Shown here: piece after piece, positions 26,701 to 41,700 of the stretch
How positions within the stretch are numbered: the first letter of the stretch is position 1
Layout: the number at the start of each line of letters is the position of its first letter
DNA from: Rhabdornis inornatus
Taxonomy: Eukaryota > Chordata > Aves > Passeriformes > Rhabdornithidae
Length of the DNA: 64,000 bases
Direction of reading: 5' to 3'
Assembly: GCA_013397075.1 (NCBI GenBank)
Contig: VWZS01002574.1
Coordinates: 806,001-870,000 of the forward strand
Made by a program: the position numbers and the translations under genes
The notes under the pieces: model-generated
Databases searched by the model: none
Told to the model about the DNA's origin: nothing
Seen by the model: only the letters and a program-made list of their open reading frames with translations

Positions 26701-29700
26701 CATATCTTAAATTAAAACTCTCTAATCCTGTCTACTCAAAGGATGAAGAAAGCACAATGAGACAGATTAGGTGACAGCAATCATATTATATCACTGCTGC
26801 CTGGAAGCCATGTGGAGAATTTCACACTCTTGCACTGTTTTTTAAACTCTCAACATCTCAAAAAAAATTTCCAAGCAAGCCCAAAATGAATAGAAGCCAG
26901 CCCAGACTGACATCAGTCTCCAGAAGGACACAGACCAAGGCAGAGAAAGGGAGAAGGCTTCAGGAAGAGAAGGCTGCCAGTGCAGTCATCTTTGCAATTG
27001 TAAATTTTGCTGCAGAATTCAGAGGACTGCAGATCCATCACAGGAATAACACCACAGCCCTACATCCAAAGGGAATTCTTGTCACTTCCTTTAAGCAGAA
27101 AGCATAAAGGCATTTTATTTTAGTCAGCTCTGTGATTGCACAAAATAAGAACACAATACCTTTAAATAGAGATATGTATAGGTGTAATACGAAACAATAA
27201 CAATGTTCATATTAAAAATTATACCTGTACATCCAAAATATACACTGAGACCTGCAAATGTTTTAGAAAGGCTAATCCAGAGGGCACTTCTTCCCTGCAC
27301 TGAGCAATTGCATTTCTGTGTGCCTGGCAGTCTCATGCACACATTAGTTCCCTGCACACTCACTTGCACAACCGGGGGACGCTGTAGCGTTGTCGTGGGC
27401 TGCACTGTTGTTTGAGCCTGAGACACTTGCTTGATGATAGTAGTTGGTGTCACCTGTCGTGCAATAATGGGCGTTCCTGGAGCCTGGGGAGGAGGGGGAA
27501 AAATCAAAAACACATCAGTGCCCATAGTTAAATACCATCTGCTTTATCTAGTGTTCTGATTCTGCATTATTGCAAATATCAAAGAATGCATCTGAACCAC
27601 TAGAAAACTCCGAGAAGGATTTTCAGTTTTGAACTTAACGCAGCTGTCAAAATGTCTGTGTACATATATCCATATAAATTTTTTTCTTTTAGTCTTGTAC
27701 TTATTCTGGGGAGAACAGTTGTACACATTAACCATATATGGTCTTCTTTATATCAAAGTTTTCAACTTAATGAGATTCAGATATATAAAAATATTTTTGA
27801 TGAATAACAGCCAAGCTGTAACAGAATTAGGAACAAAATGCAATGCCTGTGTCTTGTGGAAAGTAGATTTAGATCAGATATTTGGAAGAAATTCTTGGCT
27901 CTGAAGGTGATGAGGCCCCAGCACAGATTGCCCAGAGAGGTGTGGACTCCCTGTTCCTGGAAGTTCCCGGTTGGGATGGGGCTTGAATCAACCTGGTCTA
28001 GTGGAAGGTGTCCCTACCCACATCAGGAACTGGATGAGTTTTAAGGCTCCTTCCAACACCTTTCCAACACAAACAATCCTGAGCTTCTATAAGTCTATAA
28101 AAAAATCTGTATACCCCAGTTAGATCTATGGTTTCTTCAAATCACTAATAACACAAGTTACTTTCTCGTGTATCCTTCACAGGGAACAGAACAGTTTTTA
28201 GCAGCACAACTTGCTGGACTGACCTGCACTGTGGATATCTGCACTGGGGGTGCACTGGTAGGGGTAGCAGGACGAGGAGTCAGAGTGTTCTGAGGCTGAG
28301 ACTGGGCATGTGCCTGTGCCTGCATCTGTGCCAGGGCTTGCTGGGGGATCATCAGCAGCTGCCCGTTCTCACTGCGCACCAGGACCATGCCTGCAAAACA
28401 GAGAGTGGTCAGGGAACACACATCCTTTGCAAGTATCAAAGAACACATTTTTGTTTGTTTTTTTTTTTAATCCAAGTTGAGTACAAATGGAATTAATGTA
28501 CTGCTGAAGGACTAGGCAGCTGACAAAAGAGGTTTAAAATAAAAGCAAAATACCCAGCTGCATTATGGCATTTTGTCGAGAATAGCTTAATTTCAGAAAT
28601 ACTCTATCTAAATGCTCAGTATGGTGTGCATTAGAACACAGTGAGTTGTATCTGCCCCAACCACAAATATTCCATGTGACTAGAAGTTAAAATAAATAAT
28701 CCTGTAAAAATCCTACCTGCTCTTTACTAAGAAATTTGTTTTATAAGACACTATAAATAGAAGAAAATCCTGCCATTAGGCAAGATTCCTGTTAGTTTGT
28801 CTTTAAGAGGGGAAGAAAAATAATCAAACCTATGCTTCACCATCAACAGCAACACAATTGTCTAAGTTCTAAATTAATTTCCCATAACCAATTTAGTAAT
28901 GAAAGTGGCTATAAAATCATAATCTCTCTCATGTGCATCAGCAACAGACTGCACTGTGCCATGTTACACCCCAAATGAAAAATAAAACAGAGAGGGAAAT
29001 GAGGAAGTCATTCCCTGCTCAGTCACTCAGATCAATACACTTAACCCCACTGGGTAGCTGCAGGGAACCAGATTTTAACAGGCAGATTTTCAGATGTGAT
29101 TCTCTCTTCCTTGAAGGCACAAACAGGATCTGGACAACATGAATTGTTTGCCAAGAGCTCCTTCATTCAGCATGCCTCACACAGTCCCTGAGAGCCTCAG
29201 GACCTCATCAGTTCTGAAAAAGCCACCTAAGGAAACAAACTGGGCACTCTAAATTAGTTGGCTTTTCTGAGCAACTACAGGAAGAACCTTCGCCATGGAA
29301 ATCAAGAGGCACTAATGAAATCAGAAAGTTTTTCTTAAGTGTTGTTCAGTGAATCAAAAGCCCATACACGTTCCCCAACAATATCTGGAGATGTGGTCTA
29401 TTGCATCTCAGAGCATGACTACTCGAAAAGAATCAAGCTTTTATTTGCTTTTCTATTCTGGTGAAGTGCTGAAATGTTTACAGACAATGCCTTAAACAGT
29501 TTTCTTGGACAATTTTACAAGTAAACTGTAATATACTGATTCTACAAAATTCATATACTGATTTCTACAAAAATTGATTAAAAGAAAAGCCTTAGTTGAT
29601 TTGCCCCTAGTTTTTTCCTTACATTCTCTACATTAACTCTCTCTTAGTGAAGCAGAGTCACACAGAGATGTTAAACTAGTTTACATCCAAAATGTGACTT

Positions 29701-32700
29701 TCCATCAAAACTTAATTAAAAGTGTTAAGGTGGGTCCCACAAAGTGCTATTGACAAGCGTTTTTCTGTAGGAAAGGAGGAGGGGGAGAAACACTTATTAT
29801 CTTGCAGACTGTAGAAGTAAATACTCTTTGTCTAGCTGTGAGGTCCAAACAACTGTTTTCCAAGCCATTACAAAAAGTAAGGTCTCTTCTCCTGTAACTT
29901 ATGTAGGGAGAAGTATTTCCTTTAAAACAGCAAAGGCACACACCACCACCACCTCCACCAACCTTAGGAGAACTTAAGGACCTTAATAGTGAACACAGAG
30001 CTTGATCCTGTGGGCTGCTCATTGGAACCATCACTGCTTTCTCCCCATCAGCCTAACACTATGGGGAGGGGGCTACTGACAAAAGACAGAGAAATTGAAC
30101 ATTTTAAAGACTAGAGAATGACCTGCTACTACATCAACCTCATTCCTGCACCAAGAGCACCTGGCATCCTCTTCACTGTGCAAACCTAAAATCTTGGGAA
30201 ATTAACTCTCATTGCCCATTTTTGTCATCCCTCATAAAGATCAGCTGAAGTATCTAAATGCTGAATCAGTGGAAATCTTCAATATTATTATAACTGAAAT
30301 CATCAGTACAACAGAAATCTGATTAGAGAAGCCATTTTCAAGTCAACATCAAATATTAAGGCTTGTTGAGTACTATTTAGTTTCTAGCAACTGAAAAGGC
30401 CCTATGCAACTACCTATGCCCAAGCTTTCAGAAGTCCTTAAATGCTACAGAACTACACTGACACTGCATAGCAAACCCTTTTTCCCAAAATTCACCAGTT
30501 TGAGGGTTCCCTAGGAGATCCTAAAGTTAATGTGCCATCCAAATTCTTCGAAGAATTACATATTTTTTCCTTACAGCAGCAACACTAGAAATAGTAAGTC
30601 TAGTTTTGGATGGGGGGGGGGTGTGTGTTTAAACTTCTTTCTCAGTGCAAAAGTGACTGAAGTTATTTGAAAGCACCAAGCCAAAGCAGCTTCCCTGCAG
30701 ATGAGACTTTCATGGCATCAGGCAATGGCCCAGAGTTCTGTGATACCTGTTCGTGTCTCCAGCCCAACACACCCATCGAGCTCAGCAATGTGTCTGCACC
30801 ACACACCAACACACCAGTACTGTCACCTTACTGCTTTGCTCCCCAAATTATGAATGACAAGAGGTGAAATGACCACAAAGTGAAGGCTCAATATCCCTGA
30901 GGTGCAAGCACATCTGAACTATGAAATATTCCCCGAGCTACATGCAAAATCAGAACATGCCTATACATTTACATAACACAACTGCTCAAATACACAGTTG
31001 AAAAGCATATTAATGTGAGCTTTAGAAAACATATCAAAAAAGTTCAATTTCTGGCAGCAGACGGACAAAACAATCATTTGTAATTCAAACCCTGACTCTA
31101 AGCACTACCCTGTTAGATTTCTAACTACAGGAAGTCTGAAGTACTTCTTTCAAGTATTGAAGTCCTAATAAAAAAGTAACTCATACAAAGCCACATTTAT
31201 ATCTGTCGCTATTTAAATAGTTCTTTCATTCCCACTCGAATTTGATACACAGTTATTTTTAATTTATATAGTTTCTACCACGTCATTAAGTCAGCCTCTA
31301 GCACTGATAAATTCCTGTGCACACAGGCTACATACAAACATAGACAATTAGTACCATCTGACTAGTCTTGCATAAACTTTAATCACAGTATGATGATATA
31401 AGACATTTTACCTGCTTGGAATGTTAGCTTGTTGGTGTCTGGGTGACTTTGGAAAAGGTGTAAAAATTCAGAATGCAATGAATTTGACATTTCTGTGCAG
31501 AAATTCTCCAGTACTACAGTGTGCAGGCAAAGAAGTCTTGACTGAACACAAACCATCTCTCCAGCTTGATGGGAATTCTTTAAAAAGGGAGATGGAGCTG
31601 CTCTCTGAGCTCCTCTCCCCCCAGTCCAACTACAGACTCTCTTCCAACCCAATTAGCTAAAAAAGGAACTCACTAACCCAAAACTATACCCAAGCTGGCA
31701 TTAAATGGATTTTCAGTGATGTTCAGAAGGGTCATTGGAGATAACTTGATTATGAATTAAAAACAAAGTCCCATTTATCTCCTACTTCTAAACAAAATCA
31801 CTGTGGGACTGTAACACCCCCTCTCTCCATCCATACAGGAATCTCAGTTAACAATTCGTGACAGTGGAGAAGAGGAAGGGCTGACAGCCATATGTGTAGA
31901 AAAAGAAATTTCTTTCCAAAACTTACATTTTAAATATTTAAATACATGTAAGTATCATAACCTCAAACTCCAATGCATAAGTCTGCAAATGCTGAATGAA
32001 GCAGGTCAGAACTGACTACCAGGTACTAGAAGACAGCTAGAACTGTATAACTTATCTCACTGTTTTAATTAGATTCAGCAACATATTTAAAGATGGAAAA
32101 TATATTTCTGTTTTATCAACCAGGTTTTTGTTCCTGGATTAATGGATTAATTACTATTTGAGATCAAACAGCTAATAAACATCACTAGAAGCATTCAATC
32201 AGAAAAAGGTGACAACAAAACTTGGCCATTATAAATATCATTCTGCCTTCTTTTTCCTAGAAAGTCTGATCACGTGTACTCTAAAATCATATTCACTATT
32301 AAAAATGCAGACATTCAAGAATTCTTTCCAAGTCTCTCATTAAAAAACTAATTAAAATTAAAATTAATTACCATTTTTTGTTAGAAGTTAGATGCTTAAT
32401 AGAATCCTGAAAGAGATTTATATTTTAGTTTGAATTAAACAATTAATCATGGCTCCAAATGAAGGATTAACAAAACTTAGTTGCCTGTTTCTGATGCCAA
32501 AAAGACTTGTGTTCCTGACCAGTACAATGGTCACCTCACATGTTCTTGCTGTGATGACCTTCCCAGACCAATCCTGTTTACAAGACTGTTTGGGATGGAA
32601 AGTGCCATCATTATGTGATGTAGCTGCATGATTCTGCAGGGTCGTCTTTGCCTCTTGCTTATTTGTAATTCCATTTGCTAATGACATTTCCATTTATAAA

Positions 32701-35700
32701 GTATTGTGCTTTGGGGTTTTTTTTCTTTGTTAGTATTTTTTCAATTAATAAAACGTGTAAAAGCAAGCACTGGAATAAAAAGTGAAGAGTTCTGGCCATT
32801 GGACATACCAGAAAAAGACAAACCAGATTTTTTTTCTAATGCTTCCCTCTTCCTTCTTTCTTTGAAACATGGCTTGGCTTAACAAAGACTAAAGAAAAAA
32901 AATTAACAGAATGATAAGGAAGACTAATAAAATATTTTGTAGCCTTTGCAGACCACTCTGATTATCTGTGTAATTCCAAAGACATACAACCTTCTTGTAG
33001 AGAACCCTACATCCAAAAAATAAACCTAACTAAAACAGTTTCCTGTTTTGTTACCAGTTTTCAGTGGTAAATTCTGATTAATAATATGTATAGGAGCTGG
33101 ACTTTCCAGTGAGGGAGACAAAACGACCTGCAGACACAGCTGGGCACCTTCAGATCAGTGATCTGATGAAGTGCACAGTCCAGCAGTGTCCCCCCTGACA
33201 GCCACAGCCAGCAGGAGGCCACTTCAACAGCAGCATACCCCAGTGCCACCTCTCAGGGTAACACTCCATATCCCAGTGTCACCTCTCAGGACAATGCTCC
33301 ATATCCCAGTGCCACCTCTCAGGACAATGCTCCATATCCCAGTGTCACCTCTCAGGACAATGCTCCATATCCCAGTGTCACCTCTCAGGACAATGCTCCA
33401 TATCCCAGTGCCACCTCTCAGGACAATGCTCCATATCCCAGTGTCACCTCTCAGGACAATGCTCCATATCCCAGTGCCACCTCTCAGGACAATGCTCCAT
33501 ATCCCAGTGCCACCTCTCAGGGTAACACTCCATATCCCAGTGTCACCTCTCAGGACAATGCTCCATATCCCAGTGCCACCATCCATACCATGAGGGACAC
33601 ACTGAGGACTCCATCTCCAGTTAGCAAGCACCTAATGGGAGGACACACTCTGTGCTTCTCACTGTGCTTAACAGTGTGCAAGGACAAACTCTCCCCTGTG
33701 AAATACAAACCCTACACAGCACCCCATCTGATCCCAAGAGACATAATCTCTCTTTCTGCTGCAGACACTCAACAGAAGAACAGAAGGCTCAAGCTTACAG
33801 ATATTGCTTGTTACCCACAATGTAGTTCATGGTTAATCCAGATCAAGTCAGAACCATTACTAACAATCTAGACTTCTAATAAGTTGTTTTTTTTCTGAGA
33901 CATAACAAAAGAATTAATGGATGTATGATCTTGAAAGTGCATGGAGAATATCCTCTCCTAGTCTCCTGAGGAAATTCTCTTCCTGAAGTGAAAAGGTAAC
34001 TATAAATTTCCCAAGTAAAAAACAACTGGGGTCAGGCAGAACTGTTAGGTGGCAAAGAATCAATAGACACACATGCTGGTGTTCAGAAAGAATGTCCATG
34101 CCTAAAAGAATAACCAGAGGACTGATGCTTCTGGTGTAGAAAACCAAAGTCCCTACAAACACCTGTAGGAAAGGAGGTTATTGATCATACAGTGCAGTGA
34201 CATCTGACAGATCTTCAAATCATAACTACATTTGCCAGGGAAGTTCACTATGAGGTTATCTTCACATCAAAGCCCTTTGGGCCTTAAGCTCTTGAGCACA
34301 CGCTCATTTGTGGCAAGATGCTGCAAACATTTGACATGGCAGAAAAATCTGACAGTAATCCTAAGTGGGCTGTGCCATATTAGCAGGAGAAAGCTTTATG
34401 AGAGAATCCTTTTGGTATTGTCAGAAAAGATTCTGTTGCAACAAAAGAGAAAGTGAATGTGTGTGTAAGGTTATGCAAGTTATCATACACACCACAAAAA
34501 CCATCTAAAGCAAAGGGGCTGAGCCCATGTTCTGTAACTGATTGGATCAGGTTAAACAGAGACTTCAGAACGACAAAAGTCTTACAAAAAGGACAAAGTT
34601 TTTAAGATTTTTCCAATACAAAAATGCTAGAAGACCAGAGAGAGAGCTGGAGAAAAAGACAGCTGCCAATACAAGCCACAGGAAGAGCTTTCAGAATAAG
34701 TGGTATATATGACAGGGTCCCTTACTGCAGAAAAGGGAAAAAAAAATCCTGGTACTGATATCAATGCTGTCCAACAATCCAACATTCCTCCTCTTCCAGT
34801 AACTGATCCTGGAAAAAACTCCCACTCTACAGGAATGAAAGCCCAAGGAAAACAGAAATAACCTATTGAAGTCTACCAGTCCACTGCAGCTCCATGAAAA
34901 TCTGGGTCATTAAGGAAATCTTCCCTAACACCAGACAATTTCTAGCAGATTTAGAATCATTTACACACATAAAGAGCAGCCTCTGTAACAAACCAGATGA
35001 GTAGCAGCCCATGAAGGACCATCTATGCACCAACTCATGAGAAACAGGGATTACAAATCAAGATGAGTAGCACAGAACTGTAAAATCCACACAGAGGTGT
35101 GGATTAGATGTTATTGAAGACACACTACTTTGTACCTGAGGAGAAACATGCACCACTGTTAAGTATGTATTAGATATACTTAAGTTTAGGTGCTCAGAAC
35201 CTTAGGAGACCTGTGCTGCACAAGTCCAGAAAAAATTCTACTTGAATTTTCTAGCCAAAGCCTTTGCCCTCATCAGCAATCTGAGCTTTCAAGTTTCAGC
35301 AAATGTGTTTGTTTGGTGATTTCTACAAAGATGCCTTAGCTCCACAAGGATAAGCACAGTGTCTAAGGAGAAGTCTCCATAGTGCAGGAATCAGGAGGTA
35401 CCAGCAAACCCAACAGCTCAAATGATCCCATGACCAAGCGAGACTGCAGCTGCTCCAGAAGTGTCCACCCTGCACTGGCACGACGAGGTCAGGCTGCACA
35501 CACAGAGGCAGTAGTAGATCTGCTCCCTGCTGAGCTGCAGGTCTGCAGGCTCCATGAAACTGCCAGGCAGTGACAGAGCTGTCCAGCACACCAGAGCAAC
35601 CTGTACCAATTCCCTCATGCCTTGCTCCAGAGTAATGGGCACCCCAAAACCATGAGGCTGAGGTTCTGCACACAGCTGTGCTGAGCACACAGGACACACT

Positions 35701-38700
35701 GTGCCCAATTCAAGGGACCTGTTAAATGTTCAGCACCTGCTGCACTGAAGGTGAGCTAAAACTTACCATGAAAAAAAAAAATGGCATGACTGTCAGGTGC
35801 TGCTTCAGAGCACCTCTAATACAAAATACTTGGAGTTTCTCTTGACAGGCACTGAAGACTGGCATGGCACAGAGTTTTAGACAAGAACTACAAAAGCAAA
35901 TTCCATTTCCTTTTCAAGCCATGTCACTCTGGAGTAAAGGAGAATTCTACCCAGACACAGTGCCTAAAAGTTAAGATACAACATACAACTGCAGCACTCC
36001 ACCCTTGGCTACCACCACTCTATCCAACCTGCACACACAGATCCCAACCAGCCATTATGGTCTCAGAAACATTAATTCTTCAACAGCTGATTTATGATTG
36101 TCAACACAGGTGAAAGATATGTTTACAAATATCCTCAAGAATCCTCACTGCAGTGCACAGAAAGTGCATTTTGTACAGACCAAGTACAAAAGTTCACATT
36201 ATGAAAAACTGCTTGTTTTTCCTTACAAAAGAGTCAGCAGACAAAAAACTCAATTTCATTTTAAAAGCTTTTGCTTACTCTTACTATGTGAGAGTTCCGT
36301 TTCAAACAACACAACTGAACGGTACTGTCTAAAAGGTGAAGAAGTGAATCATTTGTAAAGCATTGATTCACAAACCTTTTAAGAATACAGTTAAAGGAAT
36401 AATGTCATGTTGAAATGCCAAAAAGGCACTGCTTTTAAGAATGATCCCATATGTAAAAAATCTTACCTGCTCATTTGAAGAGATGTGTAAGAAATGTTCT
36501 GGGAAACACATCATTTTATATAGCAACAATTGACAAATGCTTCAACAATGTGATTTGAAAGTATTTTGACTTCTCTGGAAAGCTATATTCCTTGGAAGTG
36601 TGTTAACATGCCTTTCTAGTCAAGCATTCAAAGCCAAAACACCAGTGCTTTGTCAAATTGCAACCCAATCATCACACAAATCTGTCTGATGTCGAAACAG
36701 CTAAGAAAAACACTATCAAGATCTAAACCAATTGCTTTAATTATTGATCTCCAAGCAATTTAGATGTAGCTCTGCTATTAATTTCAATATAGTTAAATCA
36801 AACAACAAAGCAATTATACCAAAATCAGATCTGGGTTTGAGAGAGGAAGACACAAAATAAAGTGTCACTAATTCTTTACGTCTGTTATTTTAAATAGGAG
36901 GTTTTAAAACTCAACCTCTCTTCATTTGTGACAGTTCATCTGTACCAAGGTGTGTCAACATTAGTGCTGTTAAGTACCTGAAGAAATGGAAATGGCTGAG
37001 TTACTTTGCATTTATTACCACAGTCTGTACAGAAATACTAAATGAGGAGTAATGCTTTAAATCAATGTTTTCTTCTTTCAGAATGTAACAGCCTAAACCA
37101 ACTAAATCCATGAGAAGCCATAAAGAACACATTTCTTTAATTTGTCCCCACTGTGAACGCCCTACTCAGGGTATACACTCTGTAATTTTAGCTGATGCCA
37201 CCTTTTCACCAGAAGCTGTGGAGACCTGGAGCTGGACAATTCTACTGACTGACAGCTCCCCAGGGCAGCCTCAGCAGAAACATTCCCTCCACATCCTCCT
37301 CTGAGAGTTCATGCCTCTCTCACTGCCCATACAGAATTATTCTGCTTTGAGAATACGCCAAACACTATGCCTGCTAGTTCAATACAAACCATCAACAGGG
37401 ACATGATATTACATGCCATTTGGCTGATAGCAACATTTATTAAGTAGCTCTGCTTTTGCAGTTAGTCTGAACACAGAAACAGAATTATTTTCACACCTGT
37501 AAGCTTGAATTCAGAAAGCTTTTCAACAAACTCAGGTTTCGTTTTGATTTTTACTAACCATCAAATGCACAGTCCTGAGTAATGACTAAGCTTAATGACT
37601 GGGTATGACTAACACTTATAAATAATTAGTGCCTATTCTCCCCCTCCCCCATGGAGGACAGGGAAGGAAAAAAAAATCAAATGATACACTAGTAAAAAAG
37701 GAAGAAAGAAAGCAACTAAGAGGTTGAAGCTCACTGCATTAACACTTGTATCTTCTTCCAATCCACCCTTAATACTACAGCGAATATGACTGCACATACG
37801 TCTGTTAAAAACTATTAACTCCTCATGCTTGTCTTTAACTTCCACACAGTTTAGTCACTGTCAGCCTCCCTACTCCAGATCTCTTCTCCCACACTGATCC
37901 CTCCACAAACACTCTTCTGGTCCCCTCCATCGACTCTTTTGCCACAGCTGCTGCAATTCTTCAGCTACTCCTTGGAGCTGGCACTTCTGACTCATGTGAG
38001 CACAACTGGTCCCACTCGCCACACCACCACTGAGGCTGAAAGCACCTGATGTTGTTACACTTGGAGAGAGGTTCTAAATCAAAGCCTCCCTTACAGAAAT
38101 ATTTGATTAATAAACTGAAGGAAGGCGTGCAGACAACTTAGTCTTGCCTTGCTGCCCCCCAAACTCTCTCAGAAAGACTCGAGCACAGCACCACACCTCA
38201 TTGCTTGGGTTTTGTTTATACTCTGATATCTAGAGCACACATTTTTCAACTGCACTGGTTGTCAGCAGAGTCTATCCAGCACGTGCTTTATTCTGCACAA
38301 AAGCACTGTGATAGCTTTTAACAGTTCAGCTACTCTCAGAAGCATATATTAATCAAGTTATAATCATAAGTTAGGCCATTTTACAAGAGAGGCTTACTCA
38401 ATTCAATACAAATCTTAGGACAGTCATGTCAGTCATGTAAAATAATATTACACACTGCTGTGAGTTTTATGTTATTCGTTGTCTAGGCACTGGGTATTTG
38501 TTACTGAAAAATACATTTTAGTAAGGCATTTTAAGGGAGAAAGCATCAAAATTAAGATATATAGGATTCTTAAGTTACAATTCAAATTTATAAACAGAGA
38601 TCTACCATGGCAAAAAGTTACTTAATTTTCATCAATATACTTTTTCAAATCCCACAAAAAGAGCTTGGTATCCATACTGGACCTTACACTAAATTCAGTA

Positions 38701-41700
38701 CAAATAAAAAGCAAAAGCAGCATCCCTATTAAACCTATTTTATAACACATTTACACATTTTGCTGAGCATCAACCTTTGACGTTCAAAGTGAAACTTTTT
38801 GATTACTGGTAATCTAAGTAGAGAAACACATCTTTTAAAATGTTATTTTGAATCTGACAACAGTTACATACCCAAAGATCAGCTACATTTATACAATGCC
38901 TTAAGACCTCTACTGAGGTGCGGAACAGATCTCACTGCAGGTGTATGAAGTCCTTATAAATTATCACCTCTTTCTTGATTACTGATAATCTATACCATTA
39001 TACAGTGACAACAATCAACGTTTTGTTCTCACAAAAAATATGCCATATTTAAAAAACGCTTAAAGGCATAAATAAGACCTCAAGGACAATTAGTATATTT
39101 TACATTAAATATTATGCTAAAGACACCTGAAGAGAATTACTCCAAGAGAGAAGGGTTTGTGGTAAAAAACTGGCTTTTAGTTGAGACACCTGTACCTCCA
39201 GAAGACAGCCAGCATTTCTGGGAGGAAATTTGCACAGATCAGAACTGGCATAAAAATTTCCAGAGCAAGCTCAGGTAAAACTGTCCTAGAAGGTTTAAAA
39301 CAACCAACAAGCTCTATTCATGTAAAAAANCATCTAATCTGAAATATGGATGATCACATAATCTTTACACCTGTTTAATTACAACCTGTACACAGACCAG
39401 GCTGTATCAGCAATTTTGCTTCTCTTACAAGGAAGCAGATGCAAGAGGGCTGATACAATTATTTGCACACAGGAGTAGACCTGTGGCTGGGCAAAGAAAA
39501 AGCCCTTTGTCACCTATGAGCAACACACTCTCCCTAGAGCTTGGCCTTCCTTCACACAGAGCTTTAAGGTTCATAACACACTTGAAGTAACTGTCTATTA
39601 ACCAGGACTAAAACCTCCTCTCTACCATTGTGATACATATATGTGTTTCTCTTCAGTTGTCAGAAACTGTATTTTCAAAATTCTTATCTTCATGCCACTA
39701 CCTCTCCAAATCCTTCACAAGACATAATGTGCCTAACAAAGCTAAACTTGCTAACTGTCTTCCAACTAGCAAAAACCATTTTTTCTTACATGAAGCAATG
39801 GCAACAAATTCAAGAAGATTCAAATAGATTAACTGAATTACAAACATTCATAAAGTTTCAACACAAACAATAATCTTGACAAGAGCAGCTATTTTAAGGC
39901 AAAAATGCTGATTTTGAATATTTCTGACAAAAAATGCACATAGTAATACAAAATGTTTAATGTGTTAAGTGACTTCTGTGTCCAGCTCTTTCTGAGCAGA
40001 CTCAGTACTGATCATACAGTTTTGACATAAAGCAACCTTTCCACACACCAGTACTTTCTCTTTTTTTGAACCCAGATAGTTAAATATCAGTATTTTCAAC
40101 TGTGTTCTAGAACTACATAACATTTTTTGAAGTTATATTTACATATAATTTCCCAAAATAGGGAAGACAGGCAACAGTAAGAGTTCTCATACACCAAAAT
40201 ACTTCATTTGAAGATTTTGTGATGTAATTTGTCTCTTATTAGTGGCCCAAACTGATGCATTTTCACCTCAGTTTGCTAACTGGACTGCCACATTCTCTGT
40301 TAGTAAGGGATTCAAGTCCTGGGCAACATTCAAATTTGTGGTCCTCAAACCAAGAAGGTTTCACAAGCAACCTGCTTAGATTTCCAGAGATGGAAAACAT
40401 GTAACTTCTTGCAGAGTGCAAAACACCTCGAAAGAAATAAATCACTTCTGATTATTGACCAAACAACTTTATCACAAGTTTACTGATACCCCAAAACCCC
40501 AGAAGATCACAATTTGAAGATCATACAGAGATACCTATACATGCACTTCCAAAGGCTGTTGGGAACAGTATTTTTCATAACAGAACTGAACAATATGTAA
40601 TCAGAGTTAATAGCTTTCACAGCTTAACAGAATCACAATTACAGTCCCATTAGATCCCATCACTTAACAACACAGTCTTATCAGATGTGCACAACATCAA
40701 GATACTCTTCTTAACAGAACCAAAAAACCCTACTGCACAGCTCTCTGAGACTCAGGTTCTCCGGGGTACAAAGCCAAGCATGCAGGAGTCCTCAGTAACG
40801 AAAGTTGCAATGCGAACAAACACAACTTTCAGTCTGGTGACATATGGCAGATCTGATGTAGCAGATTCCAAATAAAGCAGAATGTTCCTTTTGCTGATGC
40901 ATGATTCGAACATAAAATCCACCCCTCAACCAGAAGAGTTCTGCAGAAGAGATCCACAGTTATCTTCCAGGAAGACAGAGACTGCTTTACACGCCAAGTA
41001 TAGGACTCCCAAGCTCTAATCCTGGCAAAATATTGATTCCTGCATGGCCTTGGGCAAGTCAGAACGTCTCTAACTTGCTCTTTCCCCCAGCTCTAAAGCA
41101 GAGTTCATACTACTTTATTTACCAACCACACAGGCAGGTTGCAAGAATTAAGTTTTGTAAAATGCTTTGAAAGTAAAACATACTGTAAGTACTCTAAGAA
41201 ACCCCCATTGTCACAGTGCATTGCAGACATTATTTTTAACAAAATCGAGCCATGCCAACACAGTTAACAGGCATAATATTGGCAGCACATGCTACATACA
41301 GGGAAACTATAATGAGGATATGTTTGAACTCGCTTACTAGTCAGTGAGAAATAGAAACAACCACATTCCACTACTTCATAGTATTTCTTCTGTTCCTTTC
41401 TGTATTGCTTATGTTATGGAAATCTGATTATTTCTTCATCTATCTACATCTTAGTTCCTTTGGGCACTTCTGGGGTACATGTTTCAGGTACAAAGCAACC
41501 CAAAGAATGAGGCACTCAGTATGAAAAAGTAACACAAATTGCCTGATTTGATTCTTCTCACCCTTCTCCATTTTTATATACCCTCCTATGCCCAACCACC
41601 TACTACCCCAACTCCCAGCTGAAGGAAACAGAATTACTCCTGCAGAAGTTTTTGAGTTACTCCAGCTCCCAAAAGTACAACAGCTCAAGTCAAAAGGACC

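Noticed and set aside
33171..33631. 135–140-residue open frames on both strands
   Set aside because: Produced by the 33-bp minisatellite; no splice sites or expression evidence.
40895..40925. GATTCGAAC-like motif suggesting a tRNA T-arm
   Set aside because: No matching acceptor stem, D-arm or anticodon arm could be placed around it.
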